A DNA stretch of 37,489 nucleotides from a virus. Below, in pieces: positions 1 to 8,251 of this stretch. The stretch lies in the IMG/VR virus record IMGVR_UViG_3300034045_000055, positions 1 to 37,489 of that record. The stretch is one strand, 5' to 3'. The notes beneath the pieces were generated by a model. That model was not told the DNA's origin and did no database searches. It worked only from the letters and a program-made list of their open reading frames with translations. Both the position numbers and the translations under genes were made by a program. Position 1 is the first letter of the stretch. Every line of letters begins with the position of its first letter.

Positions 1-44
1 CAGACGACGGCTTCACCATCATCAGCCTGAAACGGGTGGCCTAA
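1..44 (+). CDS. 3' end of an unidentified gene (partial)
   Basis: An open frame enters from the left edge (first full codon at position 3) and reads DDGFTIISLKRVA before a TAA at 42-44. Only 13 residues are visible, so no function can be given. It lies on the same strand as all following genes, and the 77-bp gap before the next start fits the end of an upstream transcription unit gene. The call rests on frame and strand only. Confidence 0.45.
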   Translation, partial: DDGFTIISLKRVA

Positions 45-121
45 AATACCGGCGACCGCCGTAAAAAGGTGACAGCCCGGAGAGGACGGGCACATCATTC
101 ACAGTAAAAGAGGGGATTAAC

Positions 122-502
122 ATGGCAAAGGCAACATATCAGACCAAGGCGGCTGCTACCCGCGCTGCCAACACGTTTGAGAGAGACTTGATGTCAGCAT
201 TGCGCGAGATCGACGATCTGAGGCAGCAAAATGCGAAGCTCCAGCAAGAGATCGAAATGAAGACACGTCTGGCCACGCGCCTGAACGAAACCGCAGAGGA
301 GCGATATCGCCAGTTGGCGGATATCAAATCATCCACCACCTTCCATCAGGAAGAAGTGCGACGTCTCAAGAGCATCAAGAGTGACCTTGAAACGTCCCTC
401 GCGCGAGCAGATAATGAAATAATGTCTCTGAAAGGTCAGCTTGGCGGCATGGAGCGGGCAATCGTGGCACTCGTGCACCCCAGCACCGGGGGGCGCACAT
501 GA
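122..502 (+). CDS. small coiled-coil protein, unknown function
   Basis: 126 residues. From about residue 20 to 110 the protein is rich in E, K, Q, R, L and A with heptad-like spacing (for example LREIDDLRQQNAKLQQEIE), so a long alpha-helical coiled coil is expected. The start is supported by AGAGGGG at 109-115, six bases upstream. Its stop overlaps the start of the next gene in an ATGA junction, which suggests translational coupling. No family is recognised; a structural or scaffolding role is only a guess. Confidence 0.8.
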   Translation: MAKATYQTKAAATRAANTFERDLMSALREIDDLRQQNAKLQQEIEMKTRLATRLNETAEERYRQLADIKSSTTFHQEEVRRLKSIKSDLETSLARADNEIMSLKGQLGGMERAIVALVHPSTGGRT

Positions 503-753
503 TACAGAGCATCAGATATCGCATAAACAACGTCAGATCGTCTCTGAGTGTAACTCTGATGATACTGGCCACCCGTATCTCACCGGATGATTATACCACG
601 CTATGGGGCTGCCGTGGCCTGAAGATGGCGCAGCGATGCATGGAGTTGGAAAAGGAAACACAAAAATGCCTAACGAGCGTTTCCTATAAATTCGAACCTC
701 ATCATGTGCCGATACCGAAAAAGACACGCCGCCGGGAGGTGACGCCCCTTTGA
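499..753 (+). CDS. hypothetical protein
   Basis: 84 residues, basic at the C-terminus (KKTRRREVTPL). The start overlaps the previous stop by four bases, so it is probably read by coupling. The TGA stop lies inside the -35 box of the promoter at 750-777, which marks the end of this small operon. There is no recognisable domain. Several Cys residues (39, 47, 57) are present but not in a clear zinc pattern. Confidence 0.6.
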   Translation: MIQSIRYRINNVRSSLSVTLMILATRISPDDYTTLWGCRGLKMAQRCMELEKETQKCLTSVSYKFEPHHVPIPKKTRRREVTPL

Positions 754-777
754 CATGAAAATAAGGTGTAGTATGCT
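750..777 (+). promoter_or_regulatory. sigma70-like promoter
   Basis: Consensus -35 TTGACA (750-755), a 16-bp spacer and -10 TATGCT (772-777). The spacer end GGTGTAG resembles the GGTTGTG of the main promoter family. It would drive the gene starting at 818 or 833. The -35 overlaps the stop codon of the preceding gene. Confidence 0.75.
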
Positions 778-817
778 ATAAAAACGCCACAGATTGTTTG
801 CTTACCGGGATATAACC

Positions 818-1108
818 ATGGAGAAAACCAACATGATCACCGCAGACGACATGCGCAGAACCAGCGCAGATGATTTCGATATTGATGACATGAAAAACAT
901 GCGCAGGCAGTTCATCATGGCGTCAGCGTCGGAGAGACCACAGCCCATCACACGCCAGTGCATGGCAAGGATGCTGGTGCAGTTTGGGATGCCGGAGTGG
1001 GAGCACGGCAAGAAATACGCGCTTTCTCACGCTGGAGAAATGCTGAACCGTATGACGAAAATGGGCCTGCTGGTGAAGACTTCCAGCGGGAAATGGGTGG
1101 TCGCATGA
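818..1108 (+). CDS. small winged-helix-like protein
   Basis: 96 residues from the ATG at 818 (GGGA at 807-810). An ATG at 833 with GGAG at 821-824 is an equally good start and would give 91 residues. The C-terminal half (LSHAGEMLNRMTKMGLLVKT followed by SGKWVV) has the look of a winged-helix recognition helix plus wing, and it resembles the C-terminus of the gene at 21183, which ends RMKDRGILRFSGGRWYF. A DNA-binding or regulatory role is inferred from this shape only. The stop overlaps the next start (ATGAGA at 1105). Confidence 0.75.
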   Translation: MEKTNMITADDMRRTSADDFDIDDMKNMRRQFIMASASERPQPITRQCMARMLVQFGMPEWEHGKKYALSHAGEMLNRMTKMGLLVKTSSGKWVVA

Positions 1109-1302
1109 GATCGGATATCGCAGACGTGGAATGCATCCTGCACCACATGACGGACAAAGCGATCAAGGTGTCAGAGTATGAGGGCGCGGAGGAGGTATGG
1201 CTGCCCCTCAGCCTGATCGAGTACACCCGCGATACGCAGAACCCACGCATCGTGACCGTGACAGCGCCACAGTGCCTGCTCGAAGAAAAAGGATTGCTGT
1301 GA
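1105..1302 (+). CDS. hypothetical protein
   Basis: 65 residues, acidic, unrecognised. It starts at an ATG overlapping the upstream stop and ends in TGATG, overlapping the start of the HAD phosphatase. This places it in a tightly coupled operon of at least three genes from the promoter at 750. Residues 36-50 (PLSLIEYTRDTQNPR) look folded and the small size fits an accessory or adaptor protein, but nothing specific can be said. Confidence 0.7.
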   Translation: MRSDIADVECILHHMTDKAIKVSEYEGAEEVWLPLSLIEYTRDTQNPRIVTVTAPQCLLEEKGLL

Positions 1303-1724
1303 TGCTCGTGGTATTTGATCTTGATGGCACGTTGTCAGACCCTACCCACAGGGAGCACCACGCGAAGGCCCGCGAATGGGATAAATTTCATGCCGCGTGC
1401 GGTGGGGATGCGCCGAAGAGTGAGATCATGGAAATCCTGTACGGGATGCGCGCCATGGGACATCGCGTGGAGATATGGACGGGCAGATGGGAGAGCGCGC
1501 GTGAGACCACTCTGGATTGGTTGTACACCTACGGGCTTCAGTTGCCGTCAGATCAGCTGCTCATGCGCGAAGACAATGACTTCCGGCCAGATACCGTGCT
1601 AAAAGGCGAGTGGATTGTGAACCGTGGTAGACCTCGCCTTGTATTCGAGGATCGCGACAGCATGGTCAAATATTATCGAGGGTTGGGCATCACCTGCGTC
1701 CAAGTGGCACCGGGTGATTTCTGA
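1302..1724 (+). CDS. HAD-superfamily phosphatase, PNKP 3'-phosphatase-like
   Basis: 140 residues. HAD motif I is at the N-terminus (VVFDLDGTLSD, with both Asp residues at 6 and 8), motif II is EIWTGR near residue 62, a conserved LKGEW follows, and motif III/IV is VFEDRDSMV near 115-123. This order matches the stand-alone phosphatase domain related to T4 Pnkp (PseT) C-terminal 3'-phosphatases, which remove 3' phosphates from DNA or RNA ends. No kinase domain is present. It overlaps the upstream gene by one base. Nucleotide-end repair or nucleotide dephosphorylation is likely; substrate unknown. Confidence 0.8.
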   Translation: MLVVFDLDGTLSDPTHREHHAKAREWDKFHAACGGDAPKSEIMEILYGMRAMGHRVEIWTGRWESARETTLDWLYTYGLQLPSDQLLMREDNDFRPDTVLKGEWIVNRGRPRLVFEDRDSMVKYYRGLGITCVQVAPGDF

Positions 1725-1725
1725 T

Positions 1726-2109
1726 ATGAAACAGCTGAACAGACGAGGATTTCTTACAGCGGTCGCAGCGACGGCGACGTCCACCCTTCTGCCTGCCATA
1801 CCTTCCCACGTGCGCGCAAGAAAGCCTGCCAGAGCAATGATATTGCCAATGGAAGTTGAATACGACATCAGGGCGCAGGTATATAAATTAACACGTCACA
1901 TCGTGTTTCCCGCGTTTACTCGTGATGCACGCACCGGGAGGCCAGATATAGCGTACATGGTGGCACACATCACCGTGGGTAAACAGGACTTGCCAGCCTC
2001 GGGCGGGGAACCTGACTACGACCATTTCAGCAGTTTATTTCTTGAAGATATACTGCCCGTTCTGAATGACGATTTTGATATTCCTGAAACGCTAGTGAGC
2101 ATCATATAG
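1726..2109 (+). CDS. protein with N-terminal twin-arginine (Tat) signal
   Basis: 127 residues. The N-terminus MKQLNRRGFLTAVAATATST carries a twin arginine at 6-7, an FL pair and a hydrophobic Ala/Thr-rich h-region, followed by SHVRA, a plausible AxA-like cleavage site; this is a classic Tat export signal. The mature part (VYKLTRHIVFPAFTRDAR and acidic C-terminus) is unrecognised. It starts one base after the stop of the phosphatase gene. Tat-dependent export of a folded phage protein is unusual and suggests a role in the periplasm, for example exclusion of other phages, but that role is inference. Confidence 0.75.
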   Translation: MKQLNRRGFLTAVAATATSTLLPAIPSHVRARKPARAMILPMEVEYDIRAQVYKLTRHIVFPAFTRDARTGRPDIAYMVAHITVGKQDLPASGGEPDYDHFSSLFLEDILPVLNDDFDIPETLVSII

Positions 2110-2122
2110 AGGAGATTTCAGC

Positions 2123-2275
2123 ATGGGTAGTGTATTCTGGAGCATCGTAATCATCATTTTTCTGATATGTGCCTATCCAATCATCGGCATGATCATGGAA
2201 CACCTGATAAGACGGAACGCCTTCAAGGGCGGGGCGCGCGAGCTTCTGAAATCCAGCAAGCGCAGGGACAAATAG
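2123..2275 (+). CDS. small single-span membrane protein
   Basis: 50 residues. A strong GAGGAG site ends 8 bases before the ATG. Residues 4-25 (VFWSIVIIIFLICAYPIIGM) form one transmembrane helix, followed by a basic tail (KSSKRRDK), predicting N-out/C-in topology. The stop is followed at once by the start of the next gene. Function unknown. Confidence 0.7.
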   Translation: MGSVFWSIVIIIFLICAYPIIGMIMEHLIRRNAFKGGARELLKSSKRRDK

Positions 2276-2276
2276 C

Positions 2277-2588
2277 ATGACCCCGTTAACCCCTCTGGTC
2301 GTGAACAAGGTGTGGGGAACCCTCCGCGAAACCCATCCTTCACGGTTCAGGAGAGCAGATTTGATCGCTTGCTTCTGCACACACCTCCCAAACTGCAACA
2401 CCGATCCAGACCTCATGGAAGATGTGCGGTGCAAATCTATAACCCTTCTGCGCGGTGCGAAGAAACGCCAGTATATAAGGTTTGACGAGGCGATAAGAAA
2501 ATGGGAATGGGTGCCCTCATCGGAGCAGAGCAAGACGTTATTGGACCTGATGAATGATCCTGATTACGAAAATATTAGAACGCCTTGA
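2277..2588 (+). CDS. hypothetical protein
   Basis: 103 residues, starting one base after the previous stop. It contains three Cys residues (residues 32, 34 and 40) in ACFCTHLPNC and a basic centre (LLRGAKKRQYIRF) followed by a short WEWVPS strand, reminiscent of a small winged helix. No family is recognised. Last gene before a new promoter at 2633. Confidence 0.7.
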   Translation: MTPLTPLVVNKVWGTLRETHPSRFRRADLIACFCTHLPNCNTDPDLMEDVRCKSITLLRGAKKRQYIRFDEAIRKWEWVPSSEQSKTLLDLMNDPDYENIRTP

Positions 2589-2632
2589 TAAATAATAGAA
2601 TATCTTTACACGCCGAGGAGGAGACTATGTGG

Positions 2633-2660
2633 TTGGCACGCCAAATACGTGCGATATAAT
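2633..2660 (+). promoter_or_regulatory. promoter of phoH
   Basis: -35 TTGGCA (2633-2638), 16-bp spacer, perfect -10 TATAAT (2655-2660). The start codon of phoH is 26 bases downstream, with AGAGGAGA at 2671-2678 in between. Confidence 0.75.
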
Positions 2661-2685
2661 GCAAGTGAAAAGAGGAGATCACTTG

Positions 2686-3450
2686 ATGGCTAAACGACAG
2701 GCTTCCAAACGGCAGAAACGCGATAATGCACGGGATCGTGAAGACAGCTCCTACCGGCGAAAAAACCCAGCGCAGATCAGGCTACCAGCCTTGGAAGCCC
2801 AGACAGCCACCCAGAAAAAAATGATAAGCATGATCACGACGAACTCGCAGACATTTGCTGTGGGGCCAGCTGGTACGGGAAAAACCTATATTGCTGCACG
2901 TAAGGCCGCAGACTTGTACGACCAAAAGCAGGTGCGTAAAATTGTGATATCACGCCCGAATACGCCCACCGGTCGCAGCTTGGGATTTTTCCCCGGCACT
3001 CTGGAAGAGAAAATCGCACCTTGGGCGGTCCCTGTCATTGAGGTGCTGGAAGCCTCGCTTGGAAAATCGCATGTTGAACACCTCTTGAAGACTGGCAAGA
3101 TAGAGGTGGCACCCTTCGAGACCATGCGCGGGCGCACCTTTGATGACGCCTTCATCATATTGGATGAGGCCCAGAACACCACGCCGCATGAAATGAAAAT
3201 GTTTCTCACCCGTGTAGGTGCCCGCAGCACCTTGATCGTCAGCGGCGACGTGTCACAGTCCGACTTACAAGGCAACAGCCTTGATGGATTGACAATGGCA
3301 TTGCAACTGGTTGCAAAATTTGACCTGCCCGTCGGCGTGGTGGAATTCACCACGGAGGATGTCGTGCGCTCAGACATATCCGCGCAGTGGGTTGTGGCGT
3401 TTTACAGGCATGAGGCAGCCAATGGGAGAGGGCTTGATCGGGTGGCATGA
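2686..3450 (+). CDS. phoH: PhoH-like ATPase
   Basis: 254 residues. Walker A GPAGTGKT is at residues 60-67, the family motif ISRPNTPTGRSLGFFPG follows at about 88-104, and Walker B FIILDEAQN is at 156-164, then the sensor segment VSGDVSQSDL. Length fits phage PhoH proteins. PhoH-like proteins are NTPases linked to RNA metabolism; they are common in phages, but their exact role is unresolved. The first 30 residues are highly basic. The start at 2686 is chosen over an upstream in-frame start because of the AGAGGAGA site. The gene contains a perfect copy of the dispersed palindrome at 3301-3316. A weak 5-bp hairpin (3458-3479) followed by T7 may end its transcript. Confidence 0.93.
   Translation: MAKRQASKRQKRDNARDREDSSYRRKNPAQIRLPALEAQTATQKKMISMITTNSQTFAVGPAGTGKTYIAARKAADLYDQKQVRKIVISRPNTPTGRSLGFFPGTLEEKIAPWAVPVIEVLEASLGKSHVEHLLKTGKIEVAPFETMRGRTFDDAFIILDEAQNTTPHEMKMFLTRVGARSTLIVSGDVSQSDLQGNSLDGLTMALQLVAKFDLPVGVVEFTTEDVVRSDISAQWVVAFYRHEAANGRGLDRVA
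3301..3316. repeat. palindrome site 1 (TG centre)
   Basis: TTGCAACTGGTTGCAA, perfect half-sites, inside phoH. It is read in frame as Leu-Gln-Leu-Val-Ala. Confidence 0.85.
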
Positions 3451-3486
3451 TCCTGTCATGAGCAGATAATCCTTCTCATTTTTTTC

Positions 3487-3514
3487 TTGCATATAATCGT
3501 GGTTGTGGTATGCT
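3487..3514 (+). promoter_or_regulatory. family promoter with conserved spacer
   Basis: -35 TTGCAT (3487-3492), spacer ATAATCGTGGTTGTGG, -10 TATGCT (3509-3514), preceded by a T-tract. The leader GTCAGAAAAGAGAAAGG (3521-3537) is shared with other members and contains the ribosome binding site of the DUF6011 gene. Confidence 0.85.
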
Positions 3515-3546
3515 GTACATGTCAGAAAAGAGAAAGGATGATCACA

Positions 3547-4218
3547 ATGGCTTATGCAGCACAAAGAGCACAGCGTCAGGTGGACTTGGACCACATATCC
3601 GATCTACCACAATCCGCCATCGCGAAGGAACTTGAGGCGCTTACCTCAAAGCTGAGCGAACGCAGCCGTGAGTTTGCACTGTCCCTGTTGTCCCAGTACG
3701 GCAAGCGAGGACTTACATCCAAACAGGACTATTGGATGCGCAAACTGTACCGGCAGGCCGTGGAGGGCGAGAAGCCTCTGGCGCAGGTATCAGTTGGCGA
3801 CCTCACAGGGGTCGAAAATCTTCTGAACACCGCTAAAAGCAACGGGCTGAAATACCCACGCATCACCATGGAGACCTCGGAAGGTAACCCGGTCCAGATA
3901 TCAATGGCGGGGAGCAGATCGAAGGCACCCGGCAGTCTGAACATCACGGACGGCGGGCGCTACGGGTCGAACACGTGGTACGGTCGCGTGATTGACGGTA
4001 GGATGACAATATCGCCACGTGCATTGGAAGCGCATCCTGATGAGACGAAAGATGTGTGCCTTCTGTTGTCTAGGTTGGCAAGCACCCCGAAGGAAACGAT
4101 CACTGAATATGGCCGGATGTCAGGATACTGCGCGTGCTGCGGTCGCAAACTCACTGATCCCGCATCCATGAAGTTGGGTATGGGGCCTGTATGCGCAAGC
4201 CGTTTCGGCTTAGTATGA
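3547..4218 (+). CDS. DUF6011-type zinc-binding protein
   Basis: 223 residues. The C-terminus holds CACCGRKLTD followed by GMGPVCASRFG, the four-cysteine signature I know from the DUF6011 domain found in many phage and actinobacterial proteins. The N-terminal 100 residues are helical and basic, the middle (TWYGRVIDGRMTISPRA) is beta-rich. The ATG at 3547 is preferred over 3538 because AGAAAGG then sits about nine bases upstream. It is alone behind a strong family promoter, followed closely by another gene with its own good ribosome site. Function unknown; nucleic-acid binding is a reasonable guess. Confidence 0.8.
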   Translation: MAYAAQRAQRQVDLDHISDLPQSAIAKELEALTSKLSERSREFALSLLSQYGKRGLTSKQDYWMRKLYRQAVEGEKPLAQVSVGDLTGVENLLNTAKSNGLKYPRITMETSEGNPVQISMAGSRSKAPGSLNITDGGRYGSNTWYGRVIDGRMTISPRALEAHPDETKDVCLLLSRLASTPKETITEYGRMSGYCACCGRKLTDPASMKLGMGPVCASRFGLV

Positions 4219-4239
4219 AATTTTGAGGAGGATATGATC

Positions 4240-4755
4240 ATGGCATTACCGGAATGGGCAGAAGCCGACGGAATATATACACTTTTTTATAAGGGGTATC
4301 ACGCCCTCACGAAGCAACCGGTGGAAATCGTCAGCGCGGTCATCACGGCAATGGGCGTCCAGAATTATGGCCCGTTGAAGGGGCACATCCTGTACAAGCT
4401 GACCCTGTATTACGAACTGAAAAAAGGGACACGCGCCTATGAGCGCCGCGTCACCAACGGTATATCCAAACCGGGTCCGGACGGGCGGCACTATAGGAAG
4501 GTGGAACGAGGTGGTCTATCCCTCAGTGAGGCACAGCTTCTGGCCTGCGTGCATCTGCCTTGTGATGAGGGCGAACTTGATCGTGAGGCCAGTGAGCAGG
4601 GGTGGGGGCATCGTGAGTACACGGATACGGTCGAACACGCTGAGCGCCAGCAGGAACTCGAAATTGCAGCCCATCAGTTTCGCGATTTTCACAAGGCCCA
4701 GAAGATAATGGCAGACCTCAATCAATTCATGAGGAAAGGTGGTGGTTTGTCCTGA
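4240..4755 (+). CDS. hypothetical protein
   Basis: 171 residues, unrecognised. GAGGAGG at 4224-4230 fits the ATG at 4240 (nine bases) better than the ATG at 4234 (three bases). The first half is beta-rich (HILYKLTLYYELKKGTRAYE), the second half is helical and charged and ends in a Gly-rich tail. It follows the DUF6011 gene by 21 bases and is probably co-transcribed with it. Confidence 0.75.
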   Translation: MALPEWAEADGIYTLFYKGYHALTKQPVEIVSAVITAMGVQNYGPLKGHILYKLTLYYELKKGTRAYERRVTNGISKPGPDGRHYRKVERGGLSLSEAQLLACVHLPCDEGELDREASEQGWGHREYTDTVEHAERQQELEIAAHQFRDFHKAQKIMADLNQFMRKGGGLS

Positions 4756-4804
4756 TATGGGACGCTAGGGATAGGCATTTTTTTCAAAAACATGAACTTT
4801 TTTC

Positions 4805-4832
4805 TTGCAAACAATCGTGGGTGTGGTATTCT
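4805..4832 (+). promoter_or_regulatory. family promoter with conserved spacer
   Basis: -35 TTGCAA (4805-4810), spacer ACAATCGTGGGTGTGG, -10 TATTCT (4827-4832). A T7 tract lies just upstream, and the leader includes GTCAGATAGAGAAAC. Confidence 0.85.
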
Positions 4833-4868
4833 ATATATGTCAGATAGAGAAACTTAGGAGACAGACCC

Positions 4869-5285
4869 ATGACACGTACAGCCAAAACCACAAAAGTCAC
4901 CCTCGCGAAGATCAAATCAGCGCAGAAGCGCCACGCGCGCCAGCTGGCCAAGATCGAGGCTGGTCTGATCGAAGCAGGCACCGTGTATGTAAAGAACGCG
5001 ATCCAATACAAAGTCCGCAAGGATGGAGTGCATGAGCGTATGCCGACACGTGATCACCCGGTAACGCGGGAAGAGGTGGTGTTCATGCTGACCAATGTTA
5101 GAGCACTGGAACAGGAAGACGTGCTGCATTTCATCGGTAAAGGGGCCATGGATTTTATGCTTCAGCATGACCTGTTGCGCAAGTTGGAAGATGGCTTGCT
5201 CTGGATCACCACCAACGCGCAACGTAAATACGGTCTCCAAAATCCCATGCTTCCATCAGGTGTCAGGGCACGATACGTGAAGTAA
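4869..5285 (+). CDS. hypothetical basic protein
   Basis: 138 residues, strongly basic in the first 50 (TKVTLAKIKSAQKRHARQLA). The second half is helical (REEVVFMLTNVRALEQEDVL) and could be a small helix-turn-helix fold, but no family is recognised. AGGAG at 4856-4860 supports the start. It has its own family promoter and is followed by a strong terminator, so it is a single-gene transcription unit. Confidence 0.8.
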   Translation: MTRTAKTTKVTLAKIKSAQKRHARQLAKIEAGLIEAGTVYVKNAIQYKVRKDGVHERMPTRDHPVTREEVVFMLTNVRALEQEDVLHFIGKGAMDFMLQHDLLRKLEDGLLWITTNAQRKYGLQNPMLPSGVRARYVK

Positions 5286-5302
5286 TAAATGTTAAACGGC
5301 AG

Positions 5303-5334
5303 AAAGACCGATGGGGTGTGCTCATCGGTCTTTT
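5303..5334 (+). terminator. Rho-independent terminator
   Basis: An 11-bp perfect stem AAAGACCGATG / CATCGGTCTTT with a 9-base loop, followed by a T-run. It ends the 4805 transcript and insulates the ribonucleotide reductase gene. Confidence 0.88.
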
Positions 5335-5346
5335 CGTGTCACTAAC

Positions 5347-5362
5347 GTGCAACCCGTTGCAG
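5347..5362. repeat. palindrome site 2 (CC centre)
   Basis: GTGCAACCCGTTGCAG: perfect 14-bp core with both outer bases deviating. It lies between the terminator and the RNR gene. The 110 bases from here to the RNR start show no clear promoter and no B12-riboswitch signature. Confidence 0.75.
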
Positions 5363-5475
5363 TCGTTTTGTATGGACCTTCCCCTGCGCATGTGCTTGTA
5401 TAGAAAAGCTGTTTCAACCAGCACTGGCGAATACACTTTCCCCTAATGAGCACAATTAACCTTTGGAGCCTCCAC

Positions 5476-8208
5476 ATGTTTGATACTGTCACTACGCAGT
5501 TTATTGCCCCTGAAACCTCACGCCCGCTGCATCCCACCATGGGGCAGGGTGTGGCTGAAAGGACGTATTTACGTCGCGTTTTTACGGACCCACAAAAAGC
5601 AAGCATCGGCAATGACGGCCTGCATCTGAACCCGAGCGATCCAGATTTTCAAAAGTGGTATGTTGCCGCTCTGAATTCGAATGTGCCGGTGGCAGTGTGC
5701 GATGACGCAACACATGTAGGCCATGCCCCTGATACCAGATGGGAAGAATGGCACGAAGTCGCACACCGGGTTGCACTTGGAAATGTTTCATTGCTGCGAA
5801 CGCTGGCGGACAACACCCCGCATGAAGAAGGGCTGAATTATATCCGAGACACTCGCAGGAAACTTGCCGATACCACCGCAGTCCCGGAGCATACAATGAT
5901 GGCGAACGCAATCGCGAACGGGTCACTGCTGATGTCCGGGCGGCACCTACAGCAGGGTGATGCGAACCAAGCCAACAGGAATATGGAGGTGTTCACGAAC
6001 TGCGCGACAGCTTCCACCAGCTTCGCCCTGTTCATGCTGCTACTCAATGGATCAGGAGTAGGCCGGGATTACTCTGACGCGATGATGGCGGTAGACTGGG
6101 CAAAGGATATGCCCATGATCGTCCCGGTGCTGAAGGAAGATCATCCAGATTTCATATGGGGCAGGCATGTATCGGTGAGGGACGCAAAGCACCTCTACAA
6201 AACGGGGAAAGACATATACTGGCATGAGGTCGAGGACAGCCGGGAGGGGTGGGGCAAAGCGATAGAGGCTCTTGAACTGACAACCTACCGCAATGGGCGC
6301 AATCGGAAGAAGATAAAACGGGACGTTCGGGTGAATGTGCTCGTGCTGGATTTCTCAAAAGTGCGGGAAGAAGGGAAACCTATTATGGGGATGCAGGGCC
6401 GACCGTCATCCGGCCCTGCCCCCCTGATGGATGCAATCGAGAAGATCGCGCGGATCAGGGGCACCGGCCTGAAGCCGTGGCTTGCCACCCTGTACATGGA
6501 TCATTACCTTGCGGAGCCGGTCCTTGTGGGTGGGGCACGACGATCTGCCCGCATGTCCACGAAGAACTGGAGGGACGAGGACATCCTCGAATTCATCGGG
6601 GTGAAACGCCCCATTGAATATGAGGGTATGACCATGGAAGACGTGCAGGAACATCAGAAAAATCTGGTAGCCTCCGGTAGGACACTTCCCATGTCTTTCC
6701 TGTGGTCATCCAACAATTCAGTGGCCGTGGACGCGGATTTTTGGGCGCGGGTGAAAGGGCCGATCACCTCAGACCAGATGACTATCAAGGCCAAGATGGT
6801 GTACGAATATGCTTGCCAATGTGCCTACGGCGACGGGACCGGAGAGCCGGGATTTGTGAACGTGGATCGGCTGACCACGAAAGACGAGGGGCTTGGTCTC
6901 GGGGAAGAGGAACCCGCCACCGCATTCCGCGACGGCGAATATATCGGGTCACTGCGGTATCAGGTCAGTGGTAGCACGAAGGAACTGATGCGTGACCTGC
7001 ATGACCGGTTCAAGGATATGCCGTACCACTATATCGTGAACCCTTGTGGAGAAATTGTGTTATGCATTCTCGGGGGGTTCTGCGTCATCGCGGACGTGGT
7101 GCCTTTCCATGCTTCATCCATAATCGAAGCCACGGAAGTCGCGAAGACAGCAGCTCGCGCACTGATACGTGTCAACACCATGGACAGTATATACAATGCT
7201 GAGGTGCACCGCACAAACCGCATCGGCGTCGGAGTGACGGGGATACACGAAGCCGCTTGGAAATTTTTCAGGTGCGGGTTCCGCGACTTGCTGGCACCCG
7301 ACTTTCAGAAATATGCAGCCTTGTATCCTTCCTTTGACGAAATGGTGCCGGACAGCGACGATCTGATTGAATTCTTTTCCCAGCACGAAAACCCTGCAAT
7401 TCGTGCCGCCGCCTTCTGGGATTGGTTGGGTGATATGGCACGTGCTGTGGAGAAAGAGGCGACACGATACGCGAAGGCACTCGGGGTCAACGTGCCGCAC
7501 ACGTTCCTGACTGTGAAGCCGTCCGGGTCAGTTTCTAAACTGTTTGGCCTGTCGGAGGGCTGGCACCTACCCGCCATGCGCCATTATATCAGGTGGGTGC
7601 AGTATCATAAAAACAGCCCCATGCTGGATGAGTACCGGGCCGCAGGCTATCCAGTCCGCGAACTGCAATCCTACCGTGACCACTTCATCGTAGGGTTCCC
7701 CACTGAACCTGCGATGTGCGGACTTGATGGGGTGAATGATCACCTCGTGACGGCGGGCGAGGCCACCATGGCTGAGCAATTCACATGGCTGCGGATGGGC
7801 GAATTTTTCCTGATGGAAGGGGGGTCAGCAAAGGATTGGCTGGATCACGAAGGGAACATGGATAGCTTCCTGTCTGGCAAGCGGGATCGGGGCGTCGAAC
7901 CCATAGGGAACCAGATCAGTTACACCATGAAATACGTTCCTGAAGAGACCAGCTTTGAGCATTTCAAATCCGCCATCCTCAACTATCAACCCTACGTCCG
8001 GTGTGTCAGCGTGATGCCGCAATCCATGACTGCTGCCTACGAATATCTACCGGAGGAACAGGTCAGCATCGTGGACTATCAGAAATTGCTGGCAGACGTG
8101 CGCCGGGAAAACAGCACACCCTCTGAGGATGTGGGGATCGAGCACCTTGATTGCTCCACTGGGGCGTGCCCCATCGCATTCACGGATGCCAACAAGGAAG
8201 ACTTGTAG
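5476..8208 (+). CDS. nrdJ: adenosylcobalamin-dependent (class II) ribonucleotide reductase
   Basis: 910 residues; reduces ribonucleotides to deoxyribonucleotides. The active-site loop NPCGEI is at 522-527 with the radical Cys at 524 and Glu at 526. C176 (in FTNCATAS) and C536 or C530 are candidates for the redox pair. The C-terminus LDCSTGACPI has C893 and C898, spaced as in the shuttle cysteines of the monomeric Lactobacillus RTPR. VKPSGSVSKLFGLSEGWH near 680 matches the substrate-phosphate loop region. No separate NrdB or NrdG is nearby, as expected for class II. It is about 170 residues longer than RTPR. The ATG at 5476 has GGAG seven bases upstream; an ATG at 5446 would add ten residues. 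Confidence 0.92.
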   Translation: MFDTVTTQFIAPETSRPLHPTMGQGVAERTYLRRVFTDPQKASIGNDGLHLNPSDPDFQKWYVAALNSNVPVAVCDDATHVGHAPDTRWEEWHEVAHRVALGNVSLLRTLADNTPHEEGLNYIRDTRRKLADTTAVPEHTMMANAIANGSLLMSGRHLQQGDANQANRNMEVFTNCATASTSFALFMLLLNGSGVGRDYSDAMMAVDWAKDMPMIVPVLKEDHPDFIWGRHVSVRDAKHLYKTGKDIYWHEVEDSREGWGKAIEALELTTYRNGRNRKKIKRDVRVNVLVLDFSKVREEGKPIMGMQGRPSSGPAPLMDAIEKIARIRGTGLKPWLATLYMDHYLAEPVLVGGARRSARMSTKNWRDEDILEFIGVKRPIEYEGMTMEDVQEHQKNLVASGRTLPMSFLWSSNNSVAVDADFWARVKGPITSDQMTIKAKMVYEYACQCAYGDGTGEPGFVNVDRLTTKDEGLGLGEEEPATAFRDGEYIGSLRYQVSGSTKELMRDLHDRFKDMPYHYIVNPCGEIVLCILGGFCVIADVVPFHASSIIEATEVAKTAARALIRVNTMDSIYNAEVHRTNRIGVGVTGIHEAAWKFFRCGFRDLLAPDFQKYAALYPSFDEMVPDSDDLIEFFSQHENPAIRAAAFWDWLGDMARAVEKEATRYAKALGVNVPHTFLTVKPSGSVSKLFGLSEGWHLPAMRHYIRWVQYHKNSPMLDEYRAAGYPVRELQSYRDHFIVGFPTEPAMCGLDGVNDHLVTAGEATMAEQFTWLRMGEFFLMEGGSAKDWLDHEGNMDSFLSGKRDRGVEPIGNQISYTMKYVPEETSFEHFKSAILNYQPYVRCVSVMPQSMTAAYEYLPEEQVSIVDYQKLLADVRRENSTPSEDVGIEHLDCSTGACPIAFTDANKEDL

Positions 8209-8251
8209 CACGTGGTTGCTGGCGCACGGATCATCACGTGACAGAACATAG

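Noticed and set aside
5335-5475. B12 riboswitch before the class II RNR gene
   Set aside because: The conserved B12-box and core hairpins of cobalamin riboswitches are not visible in this 140-bp leader.
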